Shown piece by piece: positions 20,112 to 35,100 of a stretch of DNA of 53,851 bases. Numbering within the stretch: the first letter of the stretch is position 1; each line of letters opens with the position of its first letter. The notes beneath the pieces were generated by a model. That model was not told the DNA's origin. It did not search any database and saw only the letters and a program-made list of their open reading frames with translations. The DNA lies in assembly GCA_003427395.1 (NCBI GenBank), contig BFEA01000011.1, positions 5,436,951-5,490,801 on the forward strand, read 5' to 3'. The position numbers were made by a program, and so were the translations under genes. The stretch comes from Chara braunii (lineage: Eukaryota > Streptophyta > Charophyceae > Charales > Characeae).

Positions 20112-23100
20112 GTAAGTGTCATGAGGTTCTCCTTTTGATCTGACAGCCTTGTCCTATATTAGTGTCTTACGGTGAGCGGCGAGACGTTATCCTGGACATC
20201 CATGGCGCTCTGCTTCGCGTTGTTCCTTGCTTCTTCCTTGCTTCTTCCTTGCTTCTTCCTTGCTTCTTTCTTATCCACTACTGACTGGTGGTTCTCTCTA
20301 CCCAATGCATTCTCGTGCCGCCTAATCCCGTGGGCATCTCTATATGCGATTTTCTTCTCCCTGGGCCGTTTAGTCGTTATCTGATTTTTGGGTGTCTCTC
20401 CATCGATCGCGAAAACGATCAACCCCTTCTCCGTCGTTTTCCGGGTCTTGCGCTTGCTCTTATTACTTTTTTTCCGTTTTTCCTCTTTGGTCGTTTCTTT
20501 ATCACCCCTTTTCCGTCTCCTCCCCACATTTTCATTTTCTCTTCCCTCCCTTTCTCCGCCGTTTATGTGGTCATGACGATCCAGAAGAGTGTGGGTCTCC
20601 CTGCTGGTGTTCTCCTTGGGGGTAATCCGCTGACGCTTCCGCTAGTGAAGTCTATACGCGGGTGGTCTTTTGGTACGGTTCTTGAGCTTTTTCACTGCTT
20701 GCACGAGGGGATCACGGCATTTAGAAAAGTGTCCAATGCAGTGGGCAAGTGTTCAATCCGGCCTTGGATCCGTCCGTGATGCTGCATGGAGTCGAACTGG
20801 AGATCTGGAATGGCAGCCAGATGTCACAGCCACCAGGTCGGAACAGAATAGCCGGGGAATGGTGTAGGCTACAAGCGCCTGAGCCATACTGAAGCAGCAG
20901 CCTCGAGAACCGCTCACATTCCCACCCCAATCAAGGGTGCAGAGTTCAAATCGGCAGCTTCGCCGCAATGTTCGGAAGTAGAGGCACGAGTGGCCTTGTC
21001 TGCGGTGTATAGAGCGGAGAGGCTTGCATCGACCCGTCCTCGTGGGATTGATTGATTGATTGATTGCTTGATTGCTTGATTGCTTGAATGATTGGCAGGG
21101 CTGCGCTTGTGGACACCGCTCTGGCTAATGGTAACATCTTTACGGATGCCGGTTTCGAGTATATCAAGGAGGCCTTCGACAACGGGGGCACGCTCCATCT
21201 GATCGGGTTGCTGAGCGACGGTGGGGTTCACTCCCGCTACGATCAGTTGGATCTTTTCATGAGAGGCGCACACGAGAGGGGTGCGAACAAGATTCGTGTG
21301 CATCCTCTCACGGACGGTCGCGACGTACCCGACGGCTCGTCTGTGCAATTCGTCGAGCAGCTTGAGAAGGATCTCGCGGATTTGCGCGCCAAGGGATGTG
21401 ATGCAAGGATAGCCTCCGGCGGTGGCCGCATGCATGTAACCATGGACAGATACGAGGTATGCATGCCACTCTCGATTCGCCCCTCAAAGCCCCTCGTCAC
21501 CCCCAACCCCATGCGCTCTCTTTTTTGGTTCCCTCCACGTCGCTCCTGTTTATTTTACCCCTCGGGACTACCTTGTGGTTTTGAAGGTGGTCGTATACGA
21601 GGCATGGTATGATCACGCGCGCGCTCTCCTTTCCCTCTCCACGTGGCTCCCCTCGCGTCTCCCCACGCGCCCTCTCTCCTTCCTCTCTCCACGTGGCTCT
21701 CATTTCATTTCTCTTGTGGACCCCCTTCAGTTTGTTTGCGGTTGTTGGGGATAGTAAAGGTGGTGGGTGTGATTCCTTGTCCGTGGATAGTGTGGTGCCC
21801 CGTTGATGCCAATAATCTCTCTCCCCTTTACGTGCGTGGGCAGGCGGATTGGAAGATTGTCGAGCGTGGCTGGCACGCGCACGTGCTGGGCGAAGCTCCT
21901 CACAAGTTCCAGAGCGCTTTGGAAGCCCTCGTGGAGTTGAAGAAGGCGGATCCTAAGGTCAATGACCAGTACTACCCTCCTTGGGTGATCGTGGACGAGG
22001 ACGGCGAGGCTGTGGGTCCTGTGCAGGATGGAGATGCCGTTGTCATTTTCAACTTCCGCGCCGATCGAGTGGTGGAGTTAAGTAAAGCGTTCGAGTATCC
22101 TGACTTCGACAAATTCGACCGGGTCAGGTACCCTAAAGTCCACTTCGTCGGCATGATGCAATACGACGGCGATCTTAAGCTGCCGGCGAGGTACCTCGTA
22201 ACCCCTCCAGTCATTGAAAAGACATCAGGAGTATACCTTGTCAAGAACGGTGTCAGGACTTTCGCCTGCAGGTGAGGGAGAGCTGTCGAACTATTGTTTT
22301 GCCTTTTTGCCGCCTACGTGCCTGTCGATTCCTGTCGCTGAACCTCCTGAGTACCTGTCCCTAATCGTTCGTTGGCTTCTATTTTCATACTGTGTTCTTT
22401 ATTTTGCTATCATGGATGGTGTTGCGGCTGCTTGCTTAGGCTACGAGGGGCGAGTTCTCCATTGTGAGCGGCAACCATGGATGGTTTAGTATGTAAGCAG
22501 CCTTCTCGCAACCATGGTAAGCGAGAAGGGCGCATGCGCATGTTTCTGAGTGGCGTGTTGCCAGACGACGGATGGAGGTGGGAAAGGTGGGTGTTTGCTC
22601 GGTGCGAGCCAAATGAAAGCAGGCCGAATGGAGGTGGAAAAGGTGGAAAAGGTGGGGGTGTTATTGCCCAAGCTTGTTGCTAAATGAAAGCAGGCCGAAT
22701 GAGAGAGAAAAGCTTGTTGCTAAATGAAAGCAGGCCGAATGAGAGAGGTCGAACATGGTGGCAGTAGTGTTCTGATAAGTAGAAGCTGCTTGTGGCATGG
22801 AGGGCAGTAATCCTCATGTACGCGGACAGGTATTGGCATGGCAAGCTCCGCGGCCGTATGGAAGTTAAGCTGTCCCGATGGAACGATCCTATTGCCGTAT
22901 GTAGGTTTGGATTCAGCGTAAGTTCGCTGCCCTTGAGAGTATATCATTTGCGTCCTTGCAAATCTCGCACCCATTTTGGTGGTCGATGGATGTATAGATG
23001 TTGGTTCTCGATGCCCTGTTTGGGAATATTGCTCCGAGTCTACCCTTCGATCTTTCTAGACATTGGAACGCAATGACGATTCGATTGACTGCAGGTGAAC

Positions 23101-26100
23101 TTTCGCGGATTTAGTCATGGATGGATGGATGAGATATGACGAGATATGATGAGATCTATCGTTGTACGGCAAGCAGTCTCTGTTGCGTACTGTTGTGGAG
23201 GTGTGAAGGACCCCACTGGAAGTGCAGCGTCAAAGTTTCGATTTTGCGAGTTTTTCTGATCGGTAGTGAAAGTGTTTGTTTTTCCTTATCTTTTTCCCTT
23301 TGTAGTAGAAACGCTTGCACTGTTCATGGATGATACATTTTCGACCTTTGCCCGCTTGGTCCTCTGTATCTATTGACCTGTGTTCTTTTTTGCAATACGT
23401 GTGTGCTTGGTCGTTTGTGCGCCTGCGGGGCGATGCTCCCTGGGGGTTGTGCGGTTGCAGTGAGACGCAGAAGTTTGGCCACGTGACGTTTTTCTGGAAC
23501 GGTAATCGATCCGGAAAGCTTGACGATAAGCTCGAAACGTATTTCGAGGTCCCAAGCGACCTGTGCCCATTCAACGAGAAGCCGCTGATGAAAGCCAGGG
23601 AGATTCGGGATGCGGCCAAAGCAGCTATACTGTCGGGGAAGCACGATTACATTCGTATCAACTTCGCCAATGGGGATATGGTGGGCCACACGGGTGTCTT
23701 CGATGCCGTACTCGACGCTTGCTCGGTTGTCGACGAGTGTGTAAAGGTTCGTATGATTATGAATGAGGGAACTTTTGATTGAGTCGGTGAATGTTACTTT
23801 CTATCTTTTCGTCCTCGTGTGCGTTGTTTGTTTGTCCTTCTTAATCGTCCCTCCTTCCGATCTCCACGTTAGTTAGTCTCATGAAGACGGACTGCGCCAC
23901 TCAAGCCGGTTGATGGTCAGCCATAGGAGGCGAAAGCTCAAAGAATTGGGCGTCTGGAATTGCCGTGAGGCTTCATTTAGAACTAGAGAAAACTCTCTCG
24001 TTGTTTTGTTGTCCTTTCTCAGGCTTAAATCACCCATTTCCATTCGTATCGCATGGAATGTTGTAAGCACGAAATTCATCCAGTACCGTCCTCCTCCCAT
24101 GTTAACCTGGCCAGACGCTGGTGATGCGTAAGAAAAAGGTGATGGCCTCTAGTGATCTCTCGCTGCGGGGCATTGCAGCGATATCTTCCTCAGCCTCAGG
24201 ACATTTTGGCTTTCGCGAGTACGTGGTCGAGCATCAGGACTTTCCCTTCTGCAGGAAAAAGGAGGGATTCTTCTGGAGGGGAGGAAGCGGAAACCCCTCG
24301 CAGAGATGAGATGCTGTAAACGGCGCTCATGCGGTTTTATCTAGAGATCTCAAACAGCATACCTAGATTTGTGTGGCTGTCGAAAACCGCGCTGAGGTTA
24401 AGGCGGGAAAGACCGCTGTATGCGGCGTTGATTTTTTGCGGCCGTCCGCTGGCTTGCGGGCGATGGGTAAATGCAGCCGTGAATGATTCAATGCCTACGA
24501 AGAGGTGTCTTGTGAGTGGGGGAGTTGCTAGCGTCCGCTGGGCCTGCGTTCTGTTGGAGTTGGTGCAACCACTAAAAAAGAGACGATGAAGGCTGAAAGA
24601 TGCCGTGCGAGCGCGTGCGTAAAAGGAAGAAAGAGGACAGAGTTATGGTGGATGCTTCTCAGAGAGCAATATGCAGATGCCGTTGAGATGTGAGCCAAAA
24701 GACCAACCATAAATTGTGAATCGGAATTCCGTATGGAAGGCGTTCGAGCACACACGTGAGGTTTGATTTCCAGCGTGCTCCGCTTCCTGGAACTCTGAAA
24801 GCACCGTCTGGGATCTGTGCCATCGCGCGTCCGTGTCGGCGTGATGGCACGCGCGGTGCCGCGTGTGTGGTTTGTTGAGCGAATTTGCCTCCTTTTTCTC
24901 TCGTAGAGCTGACGGCCTCTGCACGTGCTGTCGCTCGGTGAACTACGCGAAAAAGAGTCTACGGTGCTATGAGTTTTAATGACGTCACCCGGTAGACTGC
25001 TCCATCATCGCTGCATTTCCGGTCTGGTTTACGTGTGCCTCGCAGCATCAGCCAGCATCCCTGTCACCTACCTTCATCCGGCACAAGATGGAACAATTTT
25101 GAAATTTGGAAATCAGTCCCATGAGGCTTGGTTGGGCGACTTCATTAAAGCTCAACTGCAACGAGTTCGAACACCAAGTGCCTTGGGCAATGTCAAGTGA
25201 TCGCACATCTGTAGAGCTCGACCACTATCAGTTTTTTGATCGTGAAAGTTCGTCATGTGGACTGTGCAACCGAGTATACACATCTGAAAAGGAACTCGAA
25301 CGACCTTATCAGAGGCAGAGAGCATATGATAGCATACTTGTCGCATCACCAGCCTCTACTTGATGATCGGAAAGTGAACGCTGTTAGAGCATCATCAGCT
25401 CAACCCTTTCGGCGAGAGACAGCACCAACTCACGACACCCTGAAGCTTTGGGCTAAGGACGTAATCAAGACGGATAGCCCTCGACCTTTTGAACAGACAC
25501 AGCCAAGAAACCAAACACACGTCGATAATATCGTGTGGCTCTCACGGCCACTGGTCCGTTCAATCTAGTAGCACGTCTACGTGTTTGTGAGACCCAGCCC
25601 TCTCAGATACACCGTCTCGTACGTAGATTGTAGGTCTTGCCCTTGAACATGTCTCTTGACACGTGCGGATAATCAACCATCAGGCACATCAGGTTGAAAT
25701 CGAATCCCCACTCACCACCTGTGCCCTCCGCTCACTGGCCTGTCCTTCAACCGTCCTTGTCAGTGCCTTCATGTGCTCTTGTCCCATTCTGTTGCTGCTA
25801 GCGTGTGAACTCATTTTGTGCGTGAGTTGTTTGTACGGGGGAGTGGACGAGCATACTGCTCGGGTTTGTGTATGTGGATGCCATACGTAGATGATCAGAC
25901 CTATTGTTTCGCGAGTGCATGTGATGAGCGTCTGTGTTTGAGCGCACGGGAGGAGGGCACACGAACGAGTTACACGGATGAACACCTTACCTCGATCCGT
26001 GCAACTCAGGGTCGGTACACGGGAGTGCGTAATGTTAATCAGATGCCGTTTCGACATGTGATCAACGACTTAGGGACGGCTAAAGCGGTCAATGTCAAGA

Positions 26101-29100
26101 CGGGTGTGTGACGTTGATGCGACTCCGTGAAAATGCAGCGAAGCAGTCGATGAGCATATCCGACATCGTTCTGACATGTGATCAAAGCTCTGATGACTGA
26201 TACAACAGTGAACTTGTTGGTCCATTTAAACTGACTATAGCTCGGCGCGACTTATGACGTAATCCTTCGCGACATGTCGAAGTAAAACTGGGCTTACGTT
26301 GAAGGCAGGCACGTAGAATTTTTGGTTAAAACTCTCCTGTGAACATTTTAACTACTACGAGGATTGATAATTTTGGTGGAGCTATGTTCCCAAATGCTCT
26401 AAATTCTGTGATAATTAGGTAGTCCTGGGAGGCGATTTAGACGTAAGCCGTTGCAACATATCGAAGGAAATACCGGGATTTCGTTGAACACTCTTCGAGT
26501 TCGGGTACGAAATCTTTTGCATGGAAATGGCAATTTGCTTGTTGCCGTGTACGTAGATAGGAAGAGTATAAGACGTAGGAGAAATGCTATATTCACGTTG
26601 TAATCCCTCACGCTCAGCAGACTACATACAATAATAAAAGAATCTCCAAGGCAAAAAAGTCGAATTTTGGCAAGACTCTGCATTGCTTGAGGGATTCCAG
26701 AGTTGTTTACAGTATAATCATTTTTGTTGTTTGTTTTCGTGAAAATCATTTTTGTTGTTTGTTTTCGTGAAGTTTTTTGTTTTCTAGGAGGAGAATTTTA
26801 GGTCAAGCATTACCTTCTGCAGTCGTTTTGTGGAATGTCAGGGTTAATCTTGGGTGGGGCCGTCTTATCACATATTCCACTCGCATATCATTTTGGCCCC
26901 ACAGCGGCCTGTGTGAGCCGCGAGTGCTCACGTGCCCCGGTGTGAACCTGGCGCCTCTCGAAGCTCTTTTGTGCCCCACTGAGACGCTGGCAATGTTGAA
27001 TCGTATTTCCGTCGTCGAGACTTGTATGTCTAGCGTGCGTGTTTTTTGCTTGCATCTATTTAAAATGTGTATACCTTGTTTTGCTCTGTGTGCATACGTT
27101 GGTTCGCTTGACTCAGGATCTTGTGGACGCAATCGACAGCGTAGGTGGCTCCTACATGATTACTGCCGATCATGGGAACGCGGACGACATGGTTCAGAGG
27201 AACAAGAAGAAGGAACCTCTTCGTGACGAGAATGGGAATCCGCTGCCACTTACCTCACACACTTTGGCACCGGTAAGGCAAAAATCTGGAAGTCTAAATT
27301 TGAAGGGGAACGGTTGTTTGTTTATTTGTTTGTTAGTGTTTTTGTTTGGTGTAACCTAAGCGGAATATTTTTTTGTGCCCGACCGATTCTGTTGTACCCA
27401 GCTCGGCTTCTTCGTTATGACCTGCAGGGAATGATGGGAAGCGAGGTAAACGCGTTAGCGGGGTGGGGTCCTCAAGTGACGAAGGTGAGCGGTGGTAGAT
27501 CTATCGTGGTGCAGGGGTGGATATTTCGACCAGTACGGTTAAGGCATCCGGCTGTTTATGAAGGTGAGCGGTGGTAGATGTATCATAGGTGCAGGGGTGG
27601 GTATCACGACCGGTATAGTGAAGGTATCCGGCTGTTTAGTCCGAGATGGCAGGTTCACCGTCGCAATGGTTAACCTCAAGTGACAAAGGTGAGTGGCCCA
27701 GAGTACGTAAACCACGCTTCTGCATGAGAATTGGTCCGGAAATAGGATCCGGACTTGGTGGCCACGTGCGGGCTCTTCTATCCAGAAGTGTGGTACGTAA
27801 ACCACGCTTCTGCATGAGAATTGGTCGGGAAATAGGATCCGGACTTGGTGGCCATGTGCGGGCTCTTCTATCCAAAAGTGTACGTAAACCACGCTTCTGC
27901 ATGAGAATTGGTCGGGAAATAGGATCCCGACTTGGTGGCCATGTGCATGCTCTTATATCCAAAAGTGTACGTAAACCACGCTTCTGCATGAGAATTGGTC
28001 GGGAAATAGGATCCGGACTTGGTGGCCACGTGCGGGCTCTATTCAAAAGTGTGGTACGTAAACCACGCTTCTGCACGAGAATGGTCGGGAAATAGGATCC
28101 GGACTTGGTGGCCACGTGCGGGCTCTATCCTGTGCGAGGGTCTCGGAGGGTGCGTGTGGAGAGAGTGCGTGTCTATATTGCAAACATGCAGAGCTGGGGT
28201 TAAGGATATCACGAGTGGCAGGGTTCCACTTTCGAACACCGGGTCACGGTTGCAGTGGTTATGGCGTCTGCATGTTGGGGTTGCAGTGGTTAAGGCGTCG
28301 CTGTTTAGCCCGAGATTGCCGCTTCGATTCCTTGCAGGGTCGATCCGAAAGTGTGGTGCATAAACCTATCATAGGTAGGGTGTACCGGGGCGACTCCTGC
28401 CGTGTTCTAGAAGGAACGGACAGGGTGTAGGGGTTTGAGCCTCTTGAGTTCCTGTGAAAAATCGATGGGATACTGCTCATTAGTCTCCCGAGCCCTCTTT
28501 ATCGATAGTAGAGGAGCTTTCGCCTCGTCTGCATGGTTACAAAATCGGGAAATATGTGAAATGCCGAAACCAGAAACGATCACCGGAGTTATCATACTGG
28601 AAATGTCAGTAGTTCCGTGGACATATGGTGCATGCTGGCAGGGGTGTAGGCTGTAGATGCCACATAGGTCTGGGAACATTTTGGCAAGAAGGTAATTGAG
28701 AAACAAAGAGGCGTATCAGACGGTTATCAAGCACTCTTTTCTCATATAGATGCTACAAAGGGCTGGGAACATTTTGGCAAAGAAGCAAATTGAGAAACAA
28801 AGAGGCGTATCAGACGGTTGTCAAGCACTCTTTTCTCATTTAGTATGCATTCACACTCTCCGTGTTCCGTAGTATCATAATAACTCGCCCTTGTGCATTC
28901 ACAGTCTCCGTGTGTCGTAGCAAAAGCAAGCTAAAGCATGCCAGACGAATGTGTTTGTACGCTGCGCCTTTTTGGTTGGCTGTTGCCAGGGTTCACTTCA
29001 GGAGAAAAAACAAAAGCATGATGTTGGCAGATCTTGTCCTTGCTTCATGTCAGAAATGCTTTTTCTGGCGTGAAGACATGGAATGTGCTTGCGTGGGCAG

Positions 29101-32100
29101 AGGCTGTGGATGCTAAGCGATCTTCAACGTCTGCCCATTGTCGAGGACGAAGCACAGGGGCAGATCAGATGGTTGTCATACGCTCTTGGCCCCTCACACA
29201 CACACCTGCCTTGCGAATGTCACAACTCGTACACATGCACCTACCCGTGCATGTGGAATGGATGCACTCGAGTTGTGAGGCGTCTTTTGGGTCCTGTGTT
29301 CACTATCCTTTCGTTGGTCTTGAGCCTCGCTGCACTACTCCGTTCTACATGTTCATGAGTGGAGGTGTCACTCCAGTTACTGTCGAAATGGACAGTTGAG
29401 AAATAACTTCACAAATCGAAAGCTGTCAGACGTTGGTCATCAATAGTACTGTCGCGAAATTGACAGTTGCCCCTTCGGAGGGGTTTATCTGTCCATTTAG
29501 TGGTTCATCCATCCCTAGCACGGATGTGCAAAGGACAATTCAACTGCGATTGTGCTTCTCCTATTTCATTCTGCCGTATCCATACTCCCAGATGAAGTCC
29601 ATGTTCATCGGGTACCCCAACAGGGGCCTTCCAGATGCAGTGCCAAAAGTGAGTTGCTGTCTTGGTGGTTCCCTCCTTCCTCGTCGTTCACGTCTACACT
29701 CTCTCCACCTGCCGTTATGGCCTAGCTTGAGGTACTTTTTTTGCCTCCATAGCATAGGCCTACTCCCTTCTGCTCCGTAGCCATGGAGTTCTTCACCTGC
29801 AGTTCCTCCTCGAACCCAGAGCTCGGGGCGGATCAGCAGCATGACTGCCGGGTGAATGCCTGTACTACCCACTGAACAGAATGGTATACTCATGACTCGT
29901 GTCCTCTACCACCTCTACCCGGGCACTCTCAGCCTCTACCGATGCTCTAGGTCCTACTGGAAGATCCTGCCTTTTGACAGGAACATAGTTGCTGCTCGCA
30001 GTTAACACCCAACGCCTGAACCTAAGCTGATATCTACCTGCATATGGGCCCTGGAGCATAGTGCCCTGTTGGAGGCTATTTGACGTTTCTAAGCCAGACC
30101 TTTCTAAGGGTGGAAATGCCACCCTATCCCCGCTACGTTCTATTTTTGTTCTTGTCCGTGACTCCCCCCCTCTTTTTTTTATTTGAGAAATGTGAGTCCC
30201 CCCTGTTAGGAGGGGTGGTAAGAACATCCCCTTACCAGGCTTTCTGGGCACTCCAATCTATTGGTGGGGAGCTACACACGAAGTTTGTCTGGCATCCGAT
30301 TTCAATCTACTGTTGTCGCGATATCTATCAACTGTTCCACCCCTCTCGGGACACAGAAAATGCAACATGAGAATAGGGTTTCTCATGTGCATAGCAAACA
30401 TTGCATAAGAGTCTTGGATACACAGGGTATACAGCAAACCACACCCAGGGTCGTAGATCTTCAGCAAATCAGACCAACAGACAGGACTAGGATTGCAGCA
30501 ATCTCAAACTGCAATTTTGGGGGTCGTTGCAGCTCGCAAAACCGAGTTTGTTTGTTTCTCCTGATAGCTTTTCCGTGTGTAGTTGTTCCTGCCCAATTCA
30601 TATGCTGGTAAGGCAAAGAACACTCAGCTCACAAGCACTGGAGAAGGATGGAGAATGAGTGGATCAACTGAAACTACTGAACCACCTGCACACGCCTCAC
30701 GTCTGCCTCGGGCCCGGAGGCTGAAATGCAACGCCGGCCACCGATTTATTTTATCGACGGCTAGCTGCCAGAGGCTTTTTGAACCAGGCATCAAAACATT
30801 TTCAGCAAGGCCTCTGTCTGAGCTACTTTTTCCCGATGCCAGTTTCACCTTGAGCTGAACCTGCATGGCACTGCCTGGTGAGGCCAGCCTTGCGGTAGGC
30901 CCACCCCACAATTTTGCAGGTGCTGCATCAGAACAAAATGGCAGGGAAATGCACGGGTGGCTTAAACCACCAGTCTCGATGATCGGAAAATGTCACTCCT
31001 GAGAGTGTGGTGTGATGTGGGGGGCCATGGGGGCTTTCGGCCTCCTGACCATGGGCAGTTGCCACTGGCCTGCAAAATTTGAGTGTGCCGAGTTTGACAG
31101 TTGCACATGCTTATTATTTTGCATGAAAACAGTATCATAGTTTCTCAGAAAAAACTCCCAAAATTGGTGTTTTTGGGATGGCCAGCCTTGCCACATATGC
31201 TCTGGAATTTAGTTGCCAAAAGTGAGTCCGACAGCTGCCAGAAAGCTAGGTCGACAGTTCGGCCGAGATTGTGAGTGAGCCGTGACTGACAGGAGTCTTA
31301 TGTCAGCATGGGTTGTACTGCTAGTCTGGAGGAAAGTGTATAGCGCCGCGTTTGAGAGCTCAGTCTGGCGAAGAGCACTCTAAAATGGGGCAACGAGTTT
31401 CATTGTTCAATAGCACTCCCAAAGTTTTTCTCGGATTGGGGAGTGGTGTGGCGAGGCCACTTATTGCTGCTTTTTTCAGGTATTTGTTTCCCTCGGTGGC
31501 GCATCTCGCCTTGGAACTGCCATCGTGATGAAAGGAGATCCGAATGAATTCTAGTGGTCCAGGATGACATCAGTGTGAAAGAAACTTCGTTGAAGAGGAA
31601 TTCCAGTGGTAAGATCAGCTTGTTATGTGTGGCAGGTAGTCTGCAGCTGTTCAGGGTCAAAGAGCAGAAGCATGAGGAAGCAGTGGACGGTGGTCATCGC
31701 TGCCAGCCCAACTCAGAGGAAAGAGGATCCTGGGCGGCACTCTAATGAACGGAAGAACACTGGTCATCCAGCTGGTGTTCAGTCAGCAGCAGTCTGCCGC
31801 AGTCCCTCATAAGCTCCTAGCTACAATGACTGACTAATAACCATTTGTCATGTTAATTTCTCGGTGCTTATCACAGAATTCCTTGTATTATGGGCCATGT
31901 CCAACAGCTGGGTATGAACAGGTGTAGTGAAGAAACGGTAAGGAGAAATAGAAGTGTGCAAACTGTACTCCAAAGTACATGAGCCGCACAGTCGTGTGGT
32001 GGATCCGCTGTGCACTGCAGAGGACCTCCCTGCGCACCAAACAGAGCTGGGTCTGTTGTGGTGCAGTGTGGAGGGTGCCTGTCCGGTGTGGTGTAGTGTG

Positions 32101-35100
32101 CAGTTTGTGTGGTCTGTTCCCCACAGCGTGCGGAGCTGTGCTGAGCATGTTTTTTAATTCTGCTTTCTGGGGAAGGGATATGCTTGGCGGCTCAAAAAGC
32201 AGCCATCTGAACCCCAATGGTGCTTGATTAGACTGGCATCTTGTTGCTCGACATGATGACCTGCTCCCAAAAACAACAACAGGATGTCAACAGCCCCGTA
32301 TCACTCCCCATTGGCACTACCTGCCCCCACCTGGCCCCTCCTGCACACGTCCGCCCTGATGGAGGAAGAACGAAAAAATTGCACTTTCCATTGATTGTTT
32401 TCTCTCCAATGTCAATAAGAGGACGACAGAGGAGGAGGAGGAAAGATAGAGGCCGGATGGAGGAGATGAGGGTGGAGGAGGAGGAGACATAGGAGGACAA
32501 GGAGTAGGACTAGGAGTAGGACTAGGAGGAGACGAGGACAATGGATGAATGACTCAGTGACTGCTTTCTCTGGAACTTTGATAAGAGGAGGGGGGGGAGG
32601 AGGATGTGAGATGGACTGATTGAGGAAATGAGGATCAGTGAGGAGGAGAAATGGAGGAGGCGGAGGCTGGCAAAATGCAGTAGACATGGCAATGGAGGAG
32701 GTGGAGCTGGCAGAGAAGAGGAGGATGGCAAATGAATGCAGCTTGCTCTGCAACTTCGATAAGAAGGGGAGGAGGGGGAGGAGACATGGAAAAGGGGATG
32801 GAGGATACGAGGATGACAAATGAACGACAAAGAGAACCCTCCGTTTCCAGTGACTGCTTTCTCTGTGACTCCGATAAGAAGAGGGGGGGGAGGAGCAGAA
32901 GTGATATGGTGGAGGACGAGGAAAAGGAGACAGGATGACGAACGAGTGACAAAAAAGGAAAGAACCCCTCGTTTCCAGTTGACTTCTTTCTCTGCAACTT
33001 CGATGAGAGGAGGAGGAGGACGAGGAGGAGACGAGGATGATGAACGAGCAACAAAAAGAAAAATGAATCCTCGATTTGCTGTTTCTGCGACTTCGGGAAG
33101 TGGAGGAGAGATGGAGGTATCTAAGTGATGAGGGAGCAGGAGGAGGGGAGGAGACAAGAACGGCTAGTGAATGACAAAAAGAACCCTCAATTTCCAGTGA
33201 CTGCTTCCTCTGTGTCGTCAGTAAGATGAGGGGGAGGAGGAGAAATATGGAAGAGGGATGGGGGCGATGAGGGTGGTGGAGGAGGCACGGAGAAGGAGAA
33301 GTAGAAGAGAAAGAGAACAACGACAAATGAATGATAAAAAGAGAAATGAACCCCTGATTTCCAGCGACTTATTTCCCTGCGACGTCAATCAGAGGAGGAG
33401 GAGGACGAGAAGTACGATGCGAACTGGAGTATTGATGACAATGTTGTGTAGGTAGTATTAGTAGCAGTGAAAAGCAAAGAAAAACAACCAAAAACTTGTG
33501 CTTTTGACAATAGTGTGTTTGCAAATTGGTGGTAGCAGCAGCAGTGAAAAAAAAAGAAACTAGGAAAGTAGCACAAATAGGACGTTTATGTTGTTCAACA
33601 ATTCCTTGTGTTGGAAGGTGGGTCCCACGGCTGGGCATGGTATGGAGTGAGTGTTTTTCTGCTGTCCTCTTAAAAGCACTAGTACCTTTCCCACGTGGGA
33701 AAATAGGGAAAACTGCCAAACTCCTGAATTTTCGGAGGTCAGGCCCAACGACGACTGCCATTGATAAATCTCATCCGCGGCCGTCGTTTCGTTTCGGCCT
33801 CTGAAAAGGTCGGACGCCTACCCAAGGCCCGCTATTTTCCCAAGCGGCAAAAGTACACCAGTACCCCACCTAGCCAAAAAAATCCGACCTCCTGAATTCA
33901 TGGAGGTCCTTGGCAGGGTAGGTAGAGGCTGGGAAGAGCCTCTCCTTGGTAGAGGTGTGGGGGTCGCTCGTTTTGAAAACGAGAAGGTAACCAGAGAATG
34001 AAATAGCACCATGATTCTGCACAAAAAAAGGAGAAATAAATCTGGAAAATAAAGAAAGGAGGAGAAGGAAACCAGAGAATGAAATAGCACCATGATTCTG
34101 CACCAAAAAAAGGAGAAAAACAATTCCGGAAAATAAGGAAAAGATTACTGGGAACGGCGTGCGGCAGGTCGTGGAGCCGTGTGTCTCGTGAAGAGCTATC
34201 CAGTGTGCAAGACAAGAATGAATCTTTCACCTGAACGCTGGTTGATACAGGGAAGATTAGTATATGGCCCTGGACAATGATGGCAAAAAGAAGGAAAAAA
34301 GAAAGCTACAGCTCCCCAACTTTTGCCCTTTGTGGATGTGGTGACACGGGCCGTCACTCTAACAGGTGCGTTACCCGCACTCTCGGTAGAGATTTGCGCA
34401 ATGCCATTTGCGCGGCACTGCCTTCAAATGCAGAAAATGAGGATGAATTTTGGGCCTGGACGTTGGTAGATACACTAAAGATTCGCATGGCCCTGTGCAA
34501 GGATAACAAGTAAATAGTCGAGGACGAATCTTCAGCCTGAACGTTGGTAGATTCACTAAAGATTAGCGTGGCCCTGTGCAAGGATAACAATTGGTCCGAA
34601 AGATGGAAAATGTCTTTGTGCATTAGGGCCTCCCTCCACTATTCTAAATGTGCAAAATGAGACTGAATCTTCCGTTAGAACATGGAAAGATACATTGCCA
34701 TATTTTTTGTCTTCTGCATATGCAGAGTAGTAGAGCGAGACCCTGGGGTTATAGCTGGAGAGAGCCGTGACATTATTCTGATGAGGTGGAAATTGCGCAC
34801 AAATGGCAGAAAGAAAAATGGACGAAGGAAAAAAAGACTTAAGGGGAAGTAAAAAAGCAAACAATCGGAACAGAGCGACTGGTCGCCTGCATTGAAGGAC
34901 CCGTCAGCTGCTATATCTCCAGTGCAGCAGCCCAATTCACCGAAACTGGCATGAAAAAAACAAAAATTGTTCGGGAAGGCTGCCTCGGGGATATTGGCGG
35001 CTTAAACCTTCACTACCTTTCTCATATGTCGGCTGCAGGGTGGGTCCTGCTCGTTTCAGAGGCAGCTAGCCTCCGATGACAAACATCAGCAGCTGTGCGG

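Noticed and set aside
20750-20900. Possible SINE head in iPGAM intron 1 (minus strand, CAGTTCGACTCC B-box-like)
   Set aside because: The candidate A box is about 95 bases away, too far for a tRNA-like promoter, and no body or tail was seen.
27636-28115. Long open frames on both strands with repeated [14 protein letters not shown]-like units
   Set aside because: The repeat unit is 87 or 90 bp, a multiple of three, so any stop-free frame stays open; it lies within an intron.
32412-33326. 304-codon minus-strand open frame, Ser/Pro/Leu-rich
   Set aside because: Translation of the purine-rich minisatellite; overlaps other equally open frames and has no domain.
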